IMG/VR virus record: IMGVR_UViG_3300009502_000123
Coordinates: 1-36,104 of that record
Length of the DNA stretch: 36,104 bases
Direction: 5' to 3' (one strand)
DNA from: a virus
Below the pieces are notes generated by a model. It did no database searches and was not told where the DNA came from. It saw only the letters and a program-made list of their open reading frames with translations. The translations under genes and the position numbers were made by a program. Shown here piece after piece: positions 9,415 to 15,673 of the stretch (the stretch's first letter is position 1; each line of letters opens with the position of its first letter).

Positions 9415-10398
9415 ATGGCTTTTGATCCAAATGAATATGTAGGCAGCCCAGTTGATCCCAATGTGGAGCAACAGGCAACACCAACAACAGATGCCAGTGC
9501 AAGTCAAGCTACAGGTGGATTTGATCCTGATGCTTATCTAGCACAAACACCAGCACATCCTACCGAAACTCATACTGAAAAGACTGCCGGTGAAACTGCC
9601 AAAGATCTTGCAGTAGGAGTACCAGTTACTGCCGCCAAGTGGGCATCTGAAAATCCAAAGACCGCAGCAGTAATGACCGAACTTGGATTGGCAGCTTTAC
9701 CACAAAGTGTAGCCAGCAAAGTCCCAGTACTGAATCAAGCCAGTCAGTTGGCAAAACTTCCATTCCATTTTGGTAATGGCGTATTGGAAAACTGGCAGGT
9801 CAAAAATATCAATGATCTTTCCGAAAGTATTCGTAAGGCAGAGAGATTTGGACAAGATACTACTGCTATGAAAGAGCAGTTAAATCGTTTGATATCAAAA
9901 CTACCTGCTGGTCCTGCTGCACAACAAACAGCACAGGCAGCTCAACAAGCAGCACAAGGACAACAAGCATTTGGTCAAATGGCACAACATTTGCAAACTC
10001 CCGCTCCTGTTGCTCCACAAGCACCAGTAGGTGGCGCACCTGTTGCTCCAGGCGCAGTGCCTCCCGCAAGTCCACAGGCAGCACCAACAGCAGAAAACTT
10101 CCTAAGTCGTATGACACAGATGGCCAAGCAGTATGCTCCACAGGTTGCAGAAACAGCCAGTGATGTTGCAGGCCGTGTGGGTCGTGTGATTGCTCCTGTT
10201 GCTCGCATTGCAGGCAGTGCTCCTGCATTGGGCGCACAACTAATGTTGCACAGCGGCGGTTTGAATACCAACGAAGATGAAGAACTACGCCTGATGCATC
10301 AGAAGCAAGACATTGAAAGACAACGCCTTGCCAATCAGCACGCTCAAGAGTGGAATAAGTACAAAGATGCCAAGATCAAGGCACTAGGATCAATCTAA
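9415..10398 (+). CDS. Ala/Gln/Pro-rich virion protein candidate
   Basis: 327 residues, beginning one base after the transglycosylase stop. The N-terminus has two copies of a short motif, FDPNEYVGSPVDP and FDPDAYLAQTP, of a kind seen at the ends of ejection proteins in other aquatic podoviruses. The middle is helical, then a Pro/Ala/Gln-rich linker (residues about 165 to 225) and a basic, helical C-terminus rich in Lys, Gln and Glu. No catalytic motif is visible. A third ejection or internal virion protein is inferred from position and composition. Confidence 0.65.
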   Translation: MAFDPNEYVGSPVDPNVEQQATPTTDASASQATGGFDPDAYLAQTPAHPTETHTEKTAGETAKDLAVGVPVTAAKWASENPKTAAVMTELGLAALPQSVASKVPVLNQASQLAKLPFHFGNGVLENWQVKNINDLSESIRKAERFGQDTTAMKEQLNRLISKLPAGPAAQQTAQAAQQAAQGQQAFGQMAQHLQTPAPVAPQAPVGGAPVAPGAVPPASPQAAPTAENFLSRMTQMAKQYAPQVAETASDVAGRVGRVIAPVARIAGSAPALGAQLMLHSGGLNTNEDEELRLMHQKQDIERQRLANQHAQEWNKYKDAKIKALGSI

Positions 10399-10407
10399 GG
10401 AACTGCA

Positions 10408-10857
10408 ATGGATTTAACTGAACTAACACAACAACTTGAACGAGTATTTGGCACAAACTTTGTGACCTACTATCGTAGCCACAGCGCACACATCAACATC
10501 AAAGGTCGTAACTTCTATCAAGACCATAAACTACTACAGAAGATCTATGAGTATCTACAAGACAACATAGACACCCTTGGTGAGAAGTTACGCACTGTGG
10601 GAGCCTTGGTTCCTGATATGTTGATGACAGTGGTCAGTACCAGCACAGTGTCTGACTATGGACACACAGGTACCAGCGAAGACCTGTTGGGAGCTGTGTT
10701 GAGAGATATTCTAAACTTGATGGATGACTATCATCAGTTGCGTAGTGCAGCAGATGCAGTCGACTATACAGACATTTCAAATATGAGCGATGATGCTATT
10801 GGTAAACTGGCCCGGTTCAAATGGCAGTTAGAGGCCACGCTTGATGTACAAGAATAA
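10408..10857 (+). CDS. dps: Dps-like ferritin-fold protein
   Basis: 149 residues, close to the usual Dps core length. It aligns without gaps to the Dps ferroxidase region: H28 (SHSAHINIKG) and H40 (QDHKLL) stand 12 apart, and D55 and E59 (NIDTLGEK) follow with the spacing of E. coli Dps H51, H63, D78 and E82. The fifth ligand, D67 in E. coli, is Q44 here. The downstream part (DLLGAVLRDILNLMDDYHQL to DDAIGKLARFKWQLEATLD) matches the second helix pair of the family. There is no Lys-rich N-terminal tail of the type that binds DNA in E. coli Dps. Dps proteins oxidise and store iron with peroxide as oxidant and shield DNA. It sits at the end of the ejection cluster with AAGGAACTGCA before its ATG. 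Confidence 0.88.
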   Translation: MDLTELTQQLERVFGTNFVTYYRSHSAHINIKGRNFYQDHKLLQKIYEYLQDNIDTLGEKLRTVGALVPDMLMTVVSTSTVSDYGHTGTSEDLLGAVLRDILNLMDDYHQLRSAADAVDYTDISNMSDDAIGKLARFKWQLEATLDVQE

Positions 10858-11044
10858 TATTGTTCCACTACCCACTCTAGAAGATCATTTGGCGGAATGT
10901 GAAAATAGGTATCAAGGCCTTGCGGCAAAACTTGATACCCTTGAAAACAAACTTAATCGAATGGAAACGCTATTGCTGGAGATAAAAAATAGCTTAATAT
11001 CTGGCGTTGTAAAACCGCAAAATGTGGTCCATAAACGCTGGTAA
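10844..11044 (+). CDS. Small coiled-coil protein, function unknown
   Basis: 66 residues from the ATG at 10844, which overlaps the end of the Dps-like gene by 14 bases. Residues about 14 to 52 form a heptad pattern (LAAKLDTLENKLNRMETLLL). No membrane segment is visible, which argues against a classical holin, although the coiled coil resembles the N-terminal part of XhlA-type proteins. Its last 51 bases overlap, tail to tail, the leftward gene ending at 10994. Expression is likely by coupling to the Dps-like gene. Confidence 0.55.
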   Translation: MYKNNIVPLPTLEDHLAECENRYQGLAAKLDTLENKLNRMETLLLEIKNSLISGVVKPQNVVHKRW

Positions 11045-11179
11045 ATCAAAGGTTCCGCCTTCGATTCTGTCGCCTTTTTCATCCAGTATATACAGCTCTA
11101 CCTTGTCTGCATAATCGCTGTCGATCACGATTTCTACGCGATCTATGTCCAAACTGGTCACTGGTGTTGAGTCTTTCAT
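10994..11179 (-). CDS. Small leftward protein after the GroES-like gene
   Basis: 61 residues, last gene of the leftward operon. AAGGACACACG stands before the ATG, and the gap to the GroES-like stop is short. The sequence is acidic with alternating strands (VEIVIDSDYADKVELYILDE) followed by a helix. I do not recognise it. Its 3' end overlaps the convergent rightward coiled-coil gene by 51 bases. Confidence 0.6.
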   Translation of the reverse strand: MKDSTPVTSLDIDRVEIVIDSDYADKVELYILDEKGDRIEGGTFDLPAFMDHILRFYNARY

Positions 11180-11188
11180 CGTGTGTCC

Positions 11189-11431
11189 TTATTTGATAGC
11201 ATAGACATTGTCGATGTTGACAATGTAATACTGTGCTTCTAGTTTAACTGGAATGGCAGCACTCCAGTTGATGATCAAGTCATTGCCCACTGCCACACTC
11301 TTGACTTCATCACCAATGGCAATGACTCGTGCCAGTGTAACTTTAGTGTTATCAGTGTAGATGATGCCCACACTGCTTTTGGTTTCTGTTTCTAACCGTT
11401 CTACGATTACATTTTTTCCGATTGCTTGCAT
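11189..11431 (-). CDS. groES: GroES-like co-chaperonin
   Basis: 80 residues against about 95 for bacterial GroES. The order of elements matches GroES: first strand IGKNVIVERLE, mobile loop ETETKSSVGIIYTDN (GroES has ETKSAGGIVL), then ARVIAIGDE, VGNDLIIN and the closing strand YYIVNIDNVYAI. The hydrophobic tip that contacts GroEL is G22-I23-I24-Y25. Phage co-chaperonins such as T4 gp31 replace GroES so that GroEL can fold the capsid protein, and that role is inferred here. A Shine-Dalgarno (AAGGAAA) precedes the ATG. It is the third gene of the leftward operon. Confidence 0.88.
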   Translation of the reverse strand: MQAIGKNVIVERLETETKSSVGIIYTDNTKVTLARVIAIGDEVKSVAVGNDLIINWSAAIPVKLEAQYYIVNIDNVYAIK

Positions 11432-11444
11432 ATCATTTCCTTTC

Positions 11445-11750
11445 TTATTTGCTATGCTTTAGTACAAAATAAGTTGCCTCAGGTGTGTCTTCTCCAAACA
11501 CCTCATTGGCAAAACTTACTAGATCCATTATCCGACCATCAAACATCCATCGTGCTGTGGCGGCTTGACTACGACCCAACCCTGCCATCATTTGGCCATA
11601 TTGGTTAGCGGCCTGTTGCTGTGCCGACTGACTGTTATAACCATTGTACATCTGTGCAATCTGCGCCGGTGTCAATGGCTGTAGTGGACTGGCTGACAAC
11701 TGCCCAAATGAACTAGGATTCACTGTTACTCCTTGACTGGTACCACTCAT
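11445..11750 (-). CDS. Gln/Ser-rich small protein, function unknown
   Basis: 101 residues from the ATG at 11750, chosen because AGAGG precedes it and the ATG overlaps the GNAT stop (ATGA); a longer frame exists but would run inside the GNAT gene. The N-terminus (SGTSQGVTVNPSSFGQ, PLTPAQIAQMYNGYNSQSAQ) is low-complexity; the C-terminus (RIMDLVSFANEVFGEDTPEA) is helical. The low-complexity part resembles internal virion proteins of this phage. No known family recognised. Confidence 0.65.
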   Translation of the reverse strand: MSGTSQGVTVNPSSFGQLSASPLQPLTPAQIAQMYNGYNSQSAQQQAANQYGQMMAGLGRSQAATARWMFDGRIMDLVSFANEVFGEDTPEATYFVLKHSK

Positions 11751-12262
11751 ACCAACCTCTTGAATGCTATGCTGCCACGCACAGTATAACCTGCCTGTGT
11801 GTGCAGTCTTAGAAATACATCTTGTTCGCTGCGAATGGTACTGCTGCACAAACACTTGATACCACATACTGAAGCCCAAGTATCCCAATGTTGCAGTATT
11901 TGTGCAAGTATAGTTATTCGATTTCTTGTGCTGAGTCTTTGGTTTATATGCACAAAGCGGGCTTCGGCCATCTCATCTGTGCTGTAGGGCATATAGACAT
12001 TGCGTTGTATCCAAGCATAGGCAATCAAGGCTGAGTCCATTCGTGCAACTAGGATCTGTTCTGCTGCTGGATTAAACTTTTGATTCACAATGCCTATGCT
12101 GAGATTTCGTGCATACACTGTGGGATCGGGTGTGACAAACTGATCTATCTCCCTTTCAAACTGTGTCTGTGCCAGTGTGACAATCTCATCTAGGTCAGTT
12201 AGATTTGCCACGCGCCAGTTCCAGGCATCACGCTCACTGGGTTTATACTGTTCCAATATCAT
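11747..12262 (-). CDS. GNAT-like N-acetyltransferase family protein
   Basis: 171 residues, first gene of the leftward operon, with AAGGAATCGAA before the ATG. The N-terminal NWRVANLTDLDEIVTLAQ resembles the first strand and helix of GNAT enzymes, and the C-terminal EQDVFLRLHTQAGYTVRGSIAF resembles their last helix and strand. Between them RFVHINQRLSTRNRITILAQ takes the place where the acetyl-CoA pyrophosphate loop usually lies, without a clear Q/RxxGxG/A, so catalysis is uncertain. I believe similar proteins are widespread in small aquatic phages. Substrate unknown. Confidence 0.7.
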   Translation of the reverse strand: MILEQYKPSERDAWNWRVANLTDLDEIVTLAQTQFEREIDQFVTPDPTVYARNLSIGIVNQKFNPAAEQILVARMDSALIAYAWIQRNVYMPYSTDEMAEARFVHINQRLSTRNRITILAQILQHWDTWASVCGIKCLCSSTIRSEQDVFLRLHTQAGYTVRGSIAFKRLV

Positions 12263-12278
12263 TTCGATTCCTTGCTGC

Positions 12279-12317
12279 TTTACTTTATTTAGTCTTATTT
12301 GTATAATAGACTAAATA
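12279..12317. promoter_or_regulatory. Divergent promoter region between the GNAT operon and the HNH gene
   Basis: A perfect 9-base inverted repeat, TATTTAGTC (12286 to 12294) and GACTAAATA (12309 to 12317), puts the CTAAATA motif on both strands, pointing outward. Each motif lies about 24 bases before an ATG that has its own Shine-Dalgarno (leftward ATG 12262, rightward ATG 12342). A rightward sigma70-like pair, TTTACT (12279 to 12284) and TATAAT (12302 to 12307) with 17 bases between, overlaps the repeat. Confidence 0.6.
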
Positions 12318-12341
12318 ATAGCATAAATGAAAGGAAAAGTA

Positions 12342-12884
12342 ATGCCAGCTGGAAGAAAAAGAAACCCTGCAGATTTTGTCCAATCGGGCAACCTGATGTA
12401 CAATGTCAACAAGTTTGTGGAGCGTTGCCGAGAACAAGAAGATGGTTGCATCGTTTGGGTCGGGGGCAAACATAGACAGGGCTATGGTATGTGTGGCGGA
12501 CACTATGCCGACACAGGAACACGATTTATGACCACAGCACATCGTGCTGCTGTGGAGATCAAACTCAAAAGAGAACTCACAAGAGATGAGTATGTGATAC
12601 ATTCGGGCTGTACCAACAACCTTTGTGTGAATCCTGAACACTTGTCTGTGGGCGACAGTTTTGAACGCAGCAAACTGATGGTGGAACGGGGCAACAGCAA
12701 TCTGGCCAAGAAGATGAATCCTCCGGCACGCCAACCAAACCGCAAGTACAAATGGACTGATGAAGAGATTCGTTTTGCACGAATGAATGACACAGCGGCC
12801 ATTGCTCGAAAAATGAACATTACCAAAGGCGAAGCAGGTAGAATGCGTTGGGAATGCCGCAAGGGCTATGTGTGGCTGGATTGA
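12342..12884 (+). CDS. HNH homing-type endonuclease with C-terminal helix-turn-helix
   Basis: 180 residues from the ATG at 12342, preferred over one 15 bases earlier because AAGGA stands 8 bases before it. The HNH core runs from about residue 36 to 103: CIVWVGG, GYG, AHR with H67, VIHSGC with H87 and C90, then C95 and the NPEHL motif with N97 and H100. The C-terminus (YKWTDEEIRFARMNDTAAIA) looks like the DNA-binding helix-turn-helix of free-standing phage HNH nucleases. Such enzymes nick or cut specific DNA and often spread as selfish genes. It stands alone, between the divergent promoter and the putative origin region, without an intron nearby. Confidence 0.85.
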   Translation: MPAGRKRNPADFVQSGNLMYNVNKFVERCREQEDGCIVWVGGKHRQGYGMCGGHYADTGTRFMTTAHRAAVEIKLKRELTRDEYVIHSGCTNNLCVNPEHLSVGDSFERSKLMVERGNSNLAKKMNPPARQPNRKYKWTDEEIRFARMNDTAAIARKMNITKGEAGRMRWECRKGYVWLD

Positions 12885-13016
12885 TTCAGCAGCGGGGAGG
12901 AAACGGCAAAAACTCATTCCCCTGCTCAGATCCTCAATGCGTACCGTTAGCACCAGCCCCAGTATTTAACCAAAATGATTGATCAACCATACGGATTTTG
13001 TGTATTATACATAAAT

Positions 13017-13087
13017 AAAAAGTCCGTGGCGTGTTTGTATTAAAAAGTCAGTTGCGTGTAGCAAAATGCAAAAAGTCCGTGGCGTGT
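13017..13087 (+). repeat. Three iteron-like direct repeats
   Basis: AAAAAGTCCGTGGCGTGT occurs at 13017 to 13034 and, identically, at 13070 to 13087. The middle copy at 13042 to 13059 is AAAAAGTCAGTTGCGTGT, with two changes. Copy starts are 25 and 28 bases apart. They end 20 bases before the polymerase promoter. Binding sites for the downstream protein, or for a repressor, are both possible. Confidence 0.8.
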
Positions 13088-13106
13088 GGTATATGTATGT
13101 ATTGTA

Positions 13107-13134
13107 TTGATAGATCTATAACCCCTGATATGAT
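13107..13134 (+). promoter_or_regulatory. Sigma70-type promoter of the polymerase gene
   Basis: TTGATA (13107 to 13112), a 16-base spacer and TATGAT (13129 to 13134) with an extended TG two bases before the -10. Palindrome TAGATCTA (13111 to 13118) overlaps the -35, and ACAGATCTGT (13143 to 13152) lies at the expected transcript start; both share AGATCT and could be operator half-sites. The leader of about 40 bases ends in AGGAG before the ATG at 13183. Confidence 0.65.
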
Positions 13135-13182
13135 GGGATGAAACAGATCTGTATAGATGTTCCTATTCTCAGGAGATGAAAG

Positions 13183-14757
13183 ATGAACTTGAAACTGTTA
13201 TTGGCAAATGAACTGAAAAGACTCTACCCAGATATAAAACCCTATCTATGTGATAGGTATTCTGACAAGTATTATAATGTTGTAATGAATGAAATCCGAA
13301 ACGCACTTCTTAGACCTAGTAATGATAATGATGAGTTGTCATTTAACAAAGAAATGGTTTACAGAAAACGCGGGGTAGTTTCTACCGGTGCTCCCTTGTT
13401 ATCGTTTATGGGCAAGTCTGCATCTACAAGATTGATTGATGTGGTATTCGAAGGCAACCAGGGTAAAATGAGTAGAGTAGTATTGAATGAAAAATATAAG
13501 GAACAAATAATGAATGATCTCATAGATTTAATAGATGAACCCCAAAACAAACTGACAGCAAAAGAGTTGGATGAGTTGTACCAAAAGGCCAACAAAGTCA
13601 TTCCATTGGATCTTATTTCATTGCGCTGCTATATCGAACAGACCAAACTAGATATTGAGAACAGCACTGGCGACTACAAGATCAAAATCAGCAACAACAA
13701 GATTCAAGCAGATCAAATCTTAATGGAAGCACGAGAAGTTGATGGTGAACATTATGCAATGGAATATTGGACCACAGCAGATACAGGTCGTGTCTATGGA
13801 CATTACAACAGTCTGCAAAGAATGCCAAAGAATGTAAGACACGCAGCTCTAGGTGTTTGTCACAAATATGATTTTCAAGCACACAGTTTTGCTGTAATGG
13901 CCAGTTTGGCCAAGATGTTTGATCCCAATCTCAAAATCGCAGCAGTAGAAGATTACATCAGAAACAGAACACGCATTAGAGCCAGAATAGCCCGGGCAGT
14001 TGGAGTCAGTGAAGATCGTATCAAAGAAGTGTTTACCAGTTTGGGCTTTGGTGCCAAACCTATTAGCAATCCCTATACAGCAATACACAGAGCAGTCTAT
14101 GGACAAAACAACTTTGCCAAGTTGATTGCACAACAAGACTTTGTGTTTATCACAGAAGACCTCAAAAAGATCAATCAAGTAATACTGAAAAACTACCCCA
14201 ACGAAGACTTTGTGGGTATGAATGGATACAAGTATACCTGTATGTCTGACAAAGGCAGAAAGAAAGGACCCAACAAGTTGTTGGCCTGGATCTATCAAAA
14301 CTTAGAAGCACACATTACCAATGAGTTTATTAAGATTGTTCGGGAACGCAGTGGGCTTGAACCTTTGCTTACAGTTCACGATTGTGTCTATTACAAAGAT
14401 CCAGTGCCTGCTGCGACTATAACAGATGCAATGTTTCTGTTGCGCGAGGGATTTCAGTTTGTCAAAGTTGAACACGAAAAGATATTCCCCATAACAACAT
14501 CGGAAGACTATAATCAGAGATTTGCTGAACAGGAGGCTGATGAGTTGGCGCATCGGGAACGCATCAAACGAGAAGAACAGTTGGCTCGAGGTTACAAGAG
14601 TATTCTATCCAACAACACAGTTATAAAATACAATCCAGATCCCATAAAAGAAATCATACGACAACTTGAATGGGCTAGAAAACCAGATATTCCAGACGAG
14701 TATGAATATGAGTACGAATACACAGTAAACGAATATCTAGGAGGTAACCGTGATTAA
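13183..14757 (+). CDS. Polymerase-superfamily protein (family A DNA polymerase / single-subunit RNAP-like)
   Basis: 524 residues. The first 180 have no recognised domain; no 3'-5' exonuclease motif is visible. From about 197 the order of family A elements is clear: TGRVYG and LQRMP (201 to 215), motif A with D230 in YDFQAHSFAVMASLA, motif B with K281 and F289-G290 in KEVFTSLGFGAK, a Q372 helix (YQNLEAHITNEFIK) and motif C with H399-D400 in LLTVHDC. Odd points: the position of the DNA polymerase steric-gate Glu is S235, and the residue after the motif C Asp is Cys, where DNA polymerases have Glu and T7 RNA polymerase has Ser. The FGAK end of motif B resembles YGSK of T7 RNA polymerase. A DNA polymerase, a primase-like initiator and an RNA polymerase all remain possible. 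The C-terminus is Glu/Tyr-rich. It is the only replication-type protein recognised, expressed from its own sigma70 promoter. Confidence 0.75.
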   Translation: MNLKLLLANELKRLYPDIKPYLCDRYSDKYYNVVMNEIRNALLRPSNDNDELSFNKEMVYRKRGVVSTGAPLLSFMGKSASTRLIDVVFEGNQGKMSRVVLNEKYKEQIMNDLIDLIDEPQNKLTAKELDELYQKANKVIPLDLISLRCYIEQTKLDIENSTGDYKIKISNNKIQADQILMEAREVDGEHYAMEYWTTADTGRVYGHYNSLQRMPKNVRHAALGVCHKYDFQAHSFAVMASLAKMFDPNLKIAAVEDYIRNRTRIRARIARAVGVSEDRIKEVFTSLGFGAKPISNPYTAIHRAVYGQNNFAKLIAQQDFVFITEDLKKINQVILKNYPNEDFVGMNGYKYTCMSDKGRKKGPNKLLAWIYQNLEAHITNEFIKIVRERSGLEPLLTVHDCVYYKDPVPAATITDAMFLLREGFQFVKVEHEKIFPITTSEDYNQRFAEQEADELAHRERIKREEQLARGYKSILSNNTVIKYNPDPIKEIIRQLEWARKPDIPDEYEYEYEYTVNEYLGGNRD

Positions 14758-14878
14758 AATAATAGTTTGGTGTCGAGTCAAATCAACAGCAATCAAACCC
14801 TGTTGCCAACATCCAGAAGATGCAGTATGTGGCCAACTGTGTTTGCCTATGAAAAACTATCTAAGGGATCACACATAA
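14750..14878 (+). CDS. Cys-rich microprotein, GTG start
   Basis: 42 residues, starting at a GTG 8 bases inside the end of the polymerase gene with a perfect AGGAGG 6 bases before it. It contains five Cys (positions 8, 18, 19, 27, 31) and a His in a CCQH...C...C arrangement that could bind zinc. Translational coupling to the polymerase is likely. The strong ribosome binding site is the main evidence that it is real; no family is recognised. Confidence 0.5.
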   Translation: MIKIIVWCRVKSTAIKPCCQHPEDAVCGQLCLPMKNYLRDHT

Positions 14879-14903
14879 TCAGATCATCGATTTTGTTGTT
14901 ATG

Positions 14904-14911
14904 TATAAATA
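14904..14911 (+). promoter_or_regulatory. TATAAATA late-promoter-like motif
   Basis: Exact match to the T4 late promoter consensus TATAAATA, in the gap between the Cys-rich microgene and the gene at 14948. A transcript starting about 7 bases after it would have a leader of about 30 bases ending in GGAAAGGAAACGAAG. Confidence 0.5.
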
Positions 14912-14947
14912 AATAAGTTAAAGTTAACATTTGGAAAGGAAACGAAG

Positions 14948-15172
14948 ATGGAAGCATTCACAGAACTAATAGCACAACTCAAACGACTCAATGCAAACCT
15001 GGAGCAACTAAGGGGTATTGCACCTCAAGAGCAGATCATTGCTGTTCCAGAACAGCAGTCAGGTAAACTCAAGCAGTTGCTGGGTGAAATAAAACAGATC
15101 AACAAACCATCATTATGGGATAAAATGAATCAAGACCAATATCATAGAGGAGTTCGCAATGGCAAAGTTTAA
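14948..15172 (+). CDS. Small helical protein, function unknown
   Basis: 74 residues with a strong Shine-Dalgarno (GGAAAGGAAA). Leu/Gln/Lys-rich with heptad-like spacing in the first 30 residues (ELIAQLKRLNANLEQLRG) and a second helix (GKLKQLLGEIKQI), so probably coiled coil. Its last 14 bases overlap the next gene. No known family. Confidence 0.6.
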   Translation: MEAFTELIAQLKRLNANLEQLRGIAPQEQIIAVPEQQSGKLKQLLGEIKQINKPSLWDKMNQDQYHRGVRNGKV

Positions 15173-15557
15173 GATCAAACAAATCAAAAAGATGGAACCA
15201 CGAGCAGGACAAAAGTTCTCCACCGAGTACTATCAACAAAGTCAGCGCGACTACGATGACACATTCAAGTTTATGTTGCGGATTATGACTGAAGTATTGG
15301 AAGCAGCAGAACACAACAACTCGACAGGGGATCTCACAGTGCCCCTGCGAGGCTTTCCTCGCACAGGTGGTCGGCCCAACTACACCACAGAAGATATCCT
15401 GTGTGACCTGATTGAACAGTACAAGTTGGGCAGAGATTGGCCCAGCGGTATGGTGGGTCGTTGGAATAGACTGTTTGAAGACTTTCCTGACTATCAGTTG
15501 GAGTTTGTTGAACACATTGATGCCAACAACTTCAACACATTGTTTACCAACCAATAA
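15159..15557 (+). CDS. Hypothetical early protein
   Basis: 132 residues, start inside the end of the preceding gene with AGAGGAG before the ATG. The N-terminus is basic (MAKFKIKQIKKMEP), the rest helical and acidic with aromatic residues; Trp and Gly occur around GRDWPSGMVGRWNRLFED. A terminator follows 8 bases after the stop, so this ends the polymerase-side rightward unit. Not recognised. Confidence 0.6.
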   Translation: MAKFKIKQIKKMEPRAGQKFSTEYYQQSQRDYDDTFKFMLRIMTEVLEAAEHNNSTGDLTVPLRGFPRTGGRPNYTTEDILCDLIEQYKLGRDWPSGMVGRWNRLFEDFPDYQLEFVEHIDANNFNTLFTNQ

Positions 15558-15560
15558 AAG

Positions 15561-15601
15561 AAAAACCCCAACTGTGTTTCAAGCAGTTGGGGTATTCTTT
15601 T
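15561..15601 (+). terminator. Rho-independent terminator after the 15159 gene
   Basis: Perfect 10-base stem ACCCCAACTG (15565 to 15574) and CAGTTGGGGT (15584 to 15593) with a 9-base loop. AAAAAGA-type A-rich sequence precedes it and ATTCTTTT follows it, so it could stop transcription from both sides, which fits the leftward gene to its right. Confidence 0.85.
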
Positions 15602-15610
15602 GGAAAGAAA

Positions 15611-15672
15611 ATGATTTATGGCAATAAATCACTTGGAGGTGTAAGCAAATGACCGCTTACACAAGTATTTAG
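15611..15672 (+). other. Two coupled micro-ORFs (13 and 7 codons) over a hairpin
   Basis: ATG 15611 opens a 13-residue frame with GGAAAG before it, ending in an ATGA overlap with a 7-residue frame whose ATG at 15649 has a GGAGGT site. The second ATG lies in the loop of a perfect 8-base stem (GTGTAAGC 15639 to 15646 with GCTTACAC 15655 to 15662). Both peptides are too short to judge as genes, and the region follows a terminator. Confidence 0.2.
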
Positions 15673-15673
15673 T

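Larger units (their letters stand above)
12885..13182 (+). other. Non-coding control region, putative replication origin
   Basis: About 300 bases without a convincing gene. It holds, in order, an imperfect hairpin (AGCAGCGGGGA with TCCCCTGCT, no T-tract), a weak TTGATC/TATTAT pair with an 18-base spacer followed by ATAAATA (13011 to 13017), three iteron-like repeats, a sigma70 promoter and two palindromes centred on AGATCT. Iterons next to the only replication-type gene are what suggests an origin. No DnaA box was searched for rigorously. Confidence 0.5.

Noticed and set aside
11799-11987. Rightward frame inside the GNAT gene
   Set aside because: No ribosome site and overlaps a well supported leftward gene.
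15664-15672. CTAAATAC on the leftward strand after the micro-ORFs
   Set aside because: It would transcribe antisense into the terminator at 15561 and no gene lies in that direction close by.
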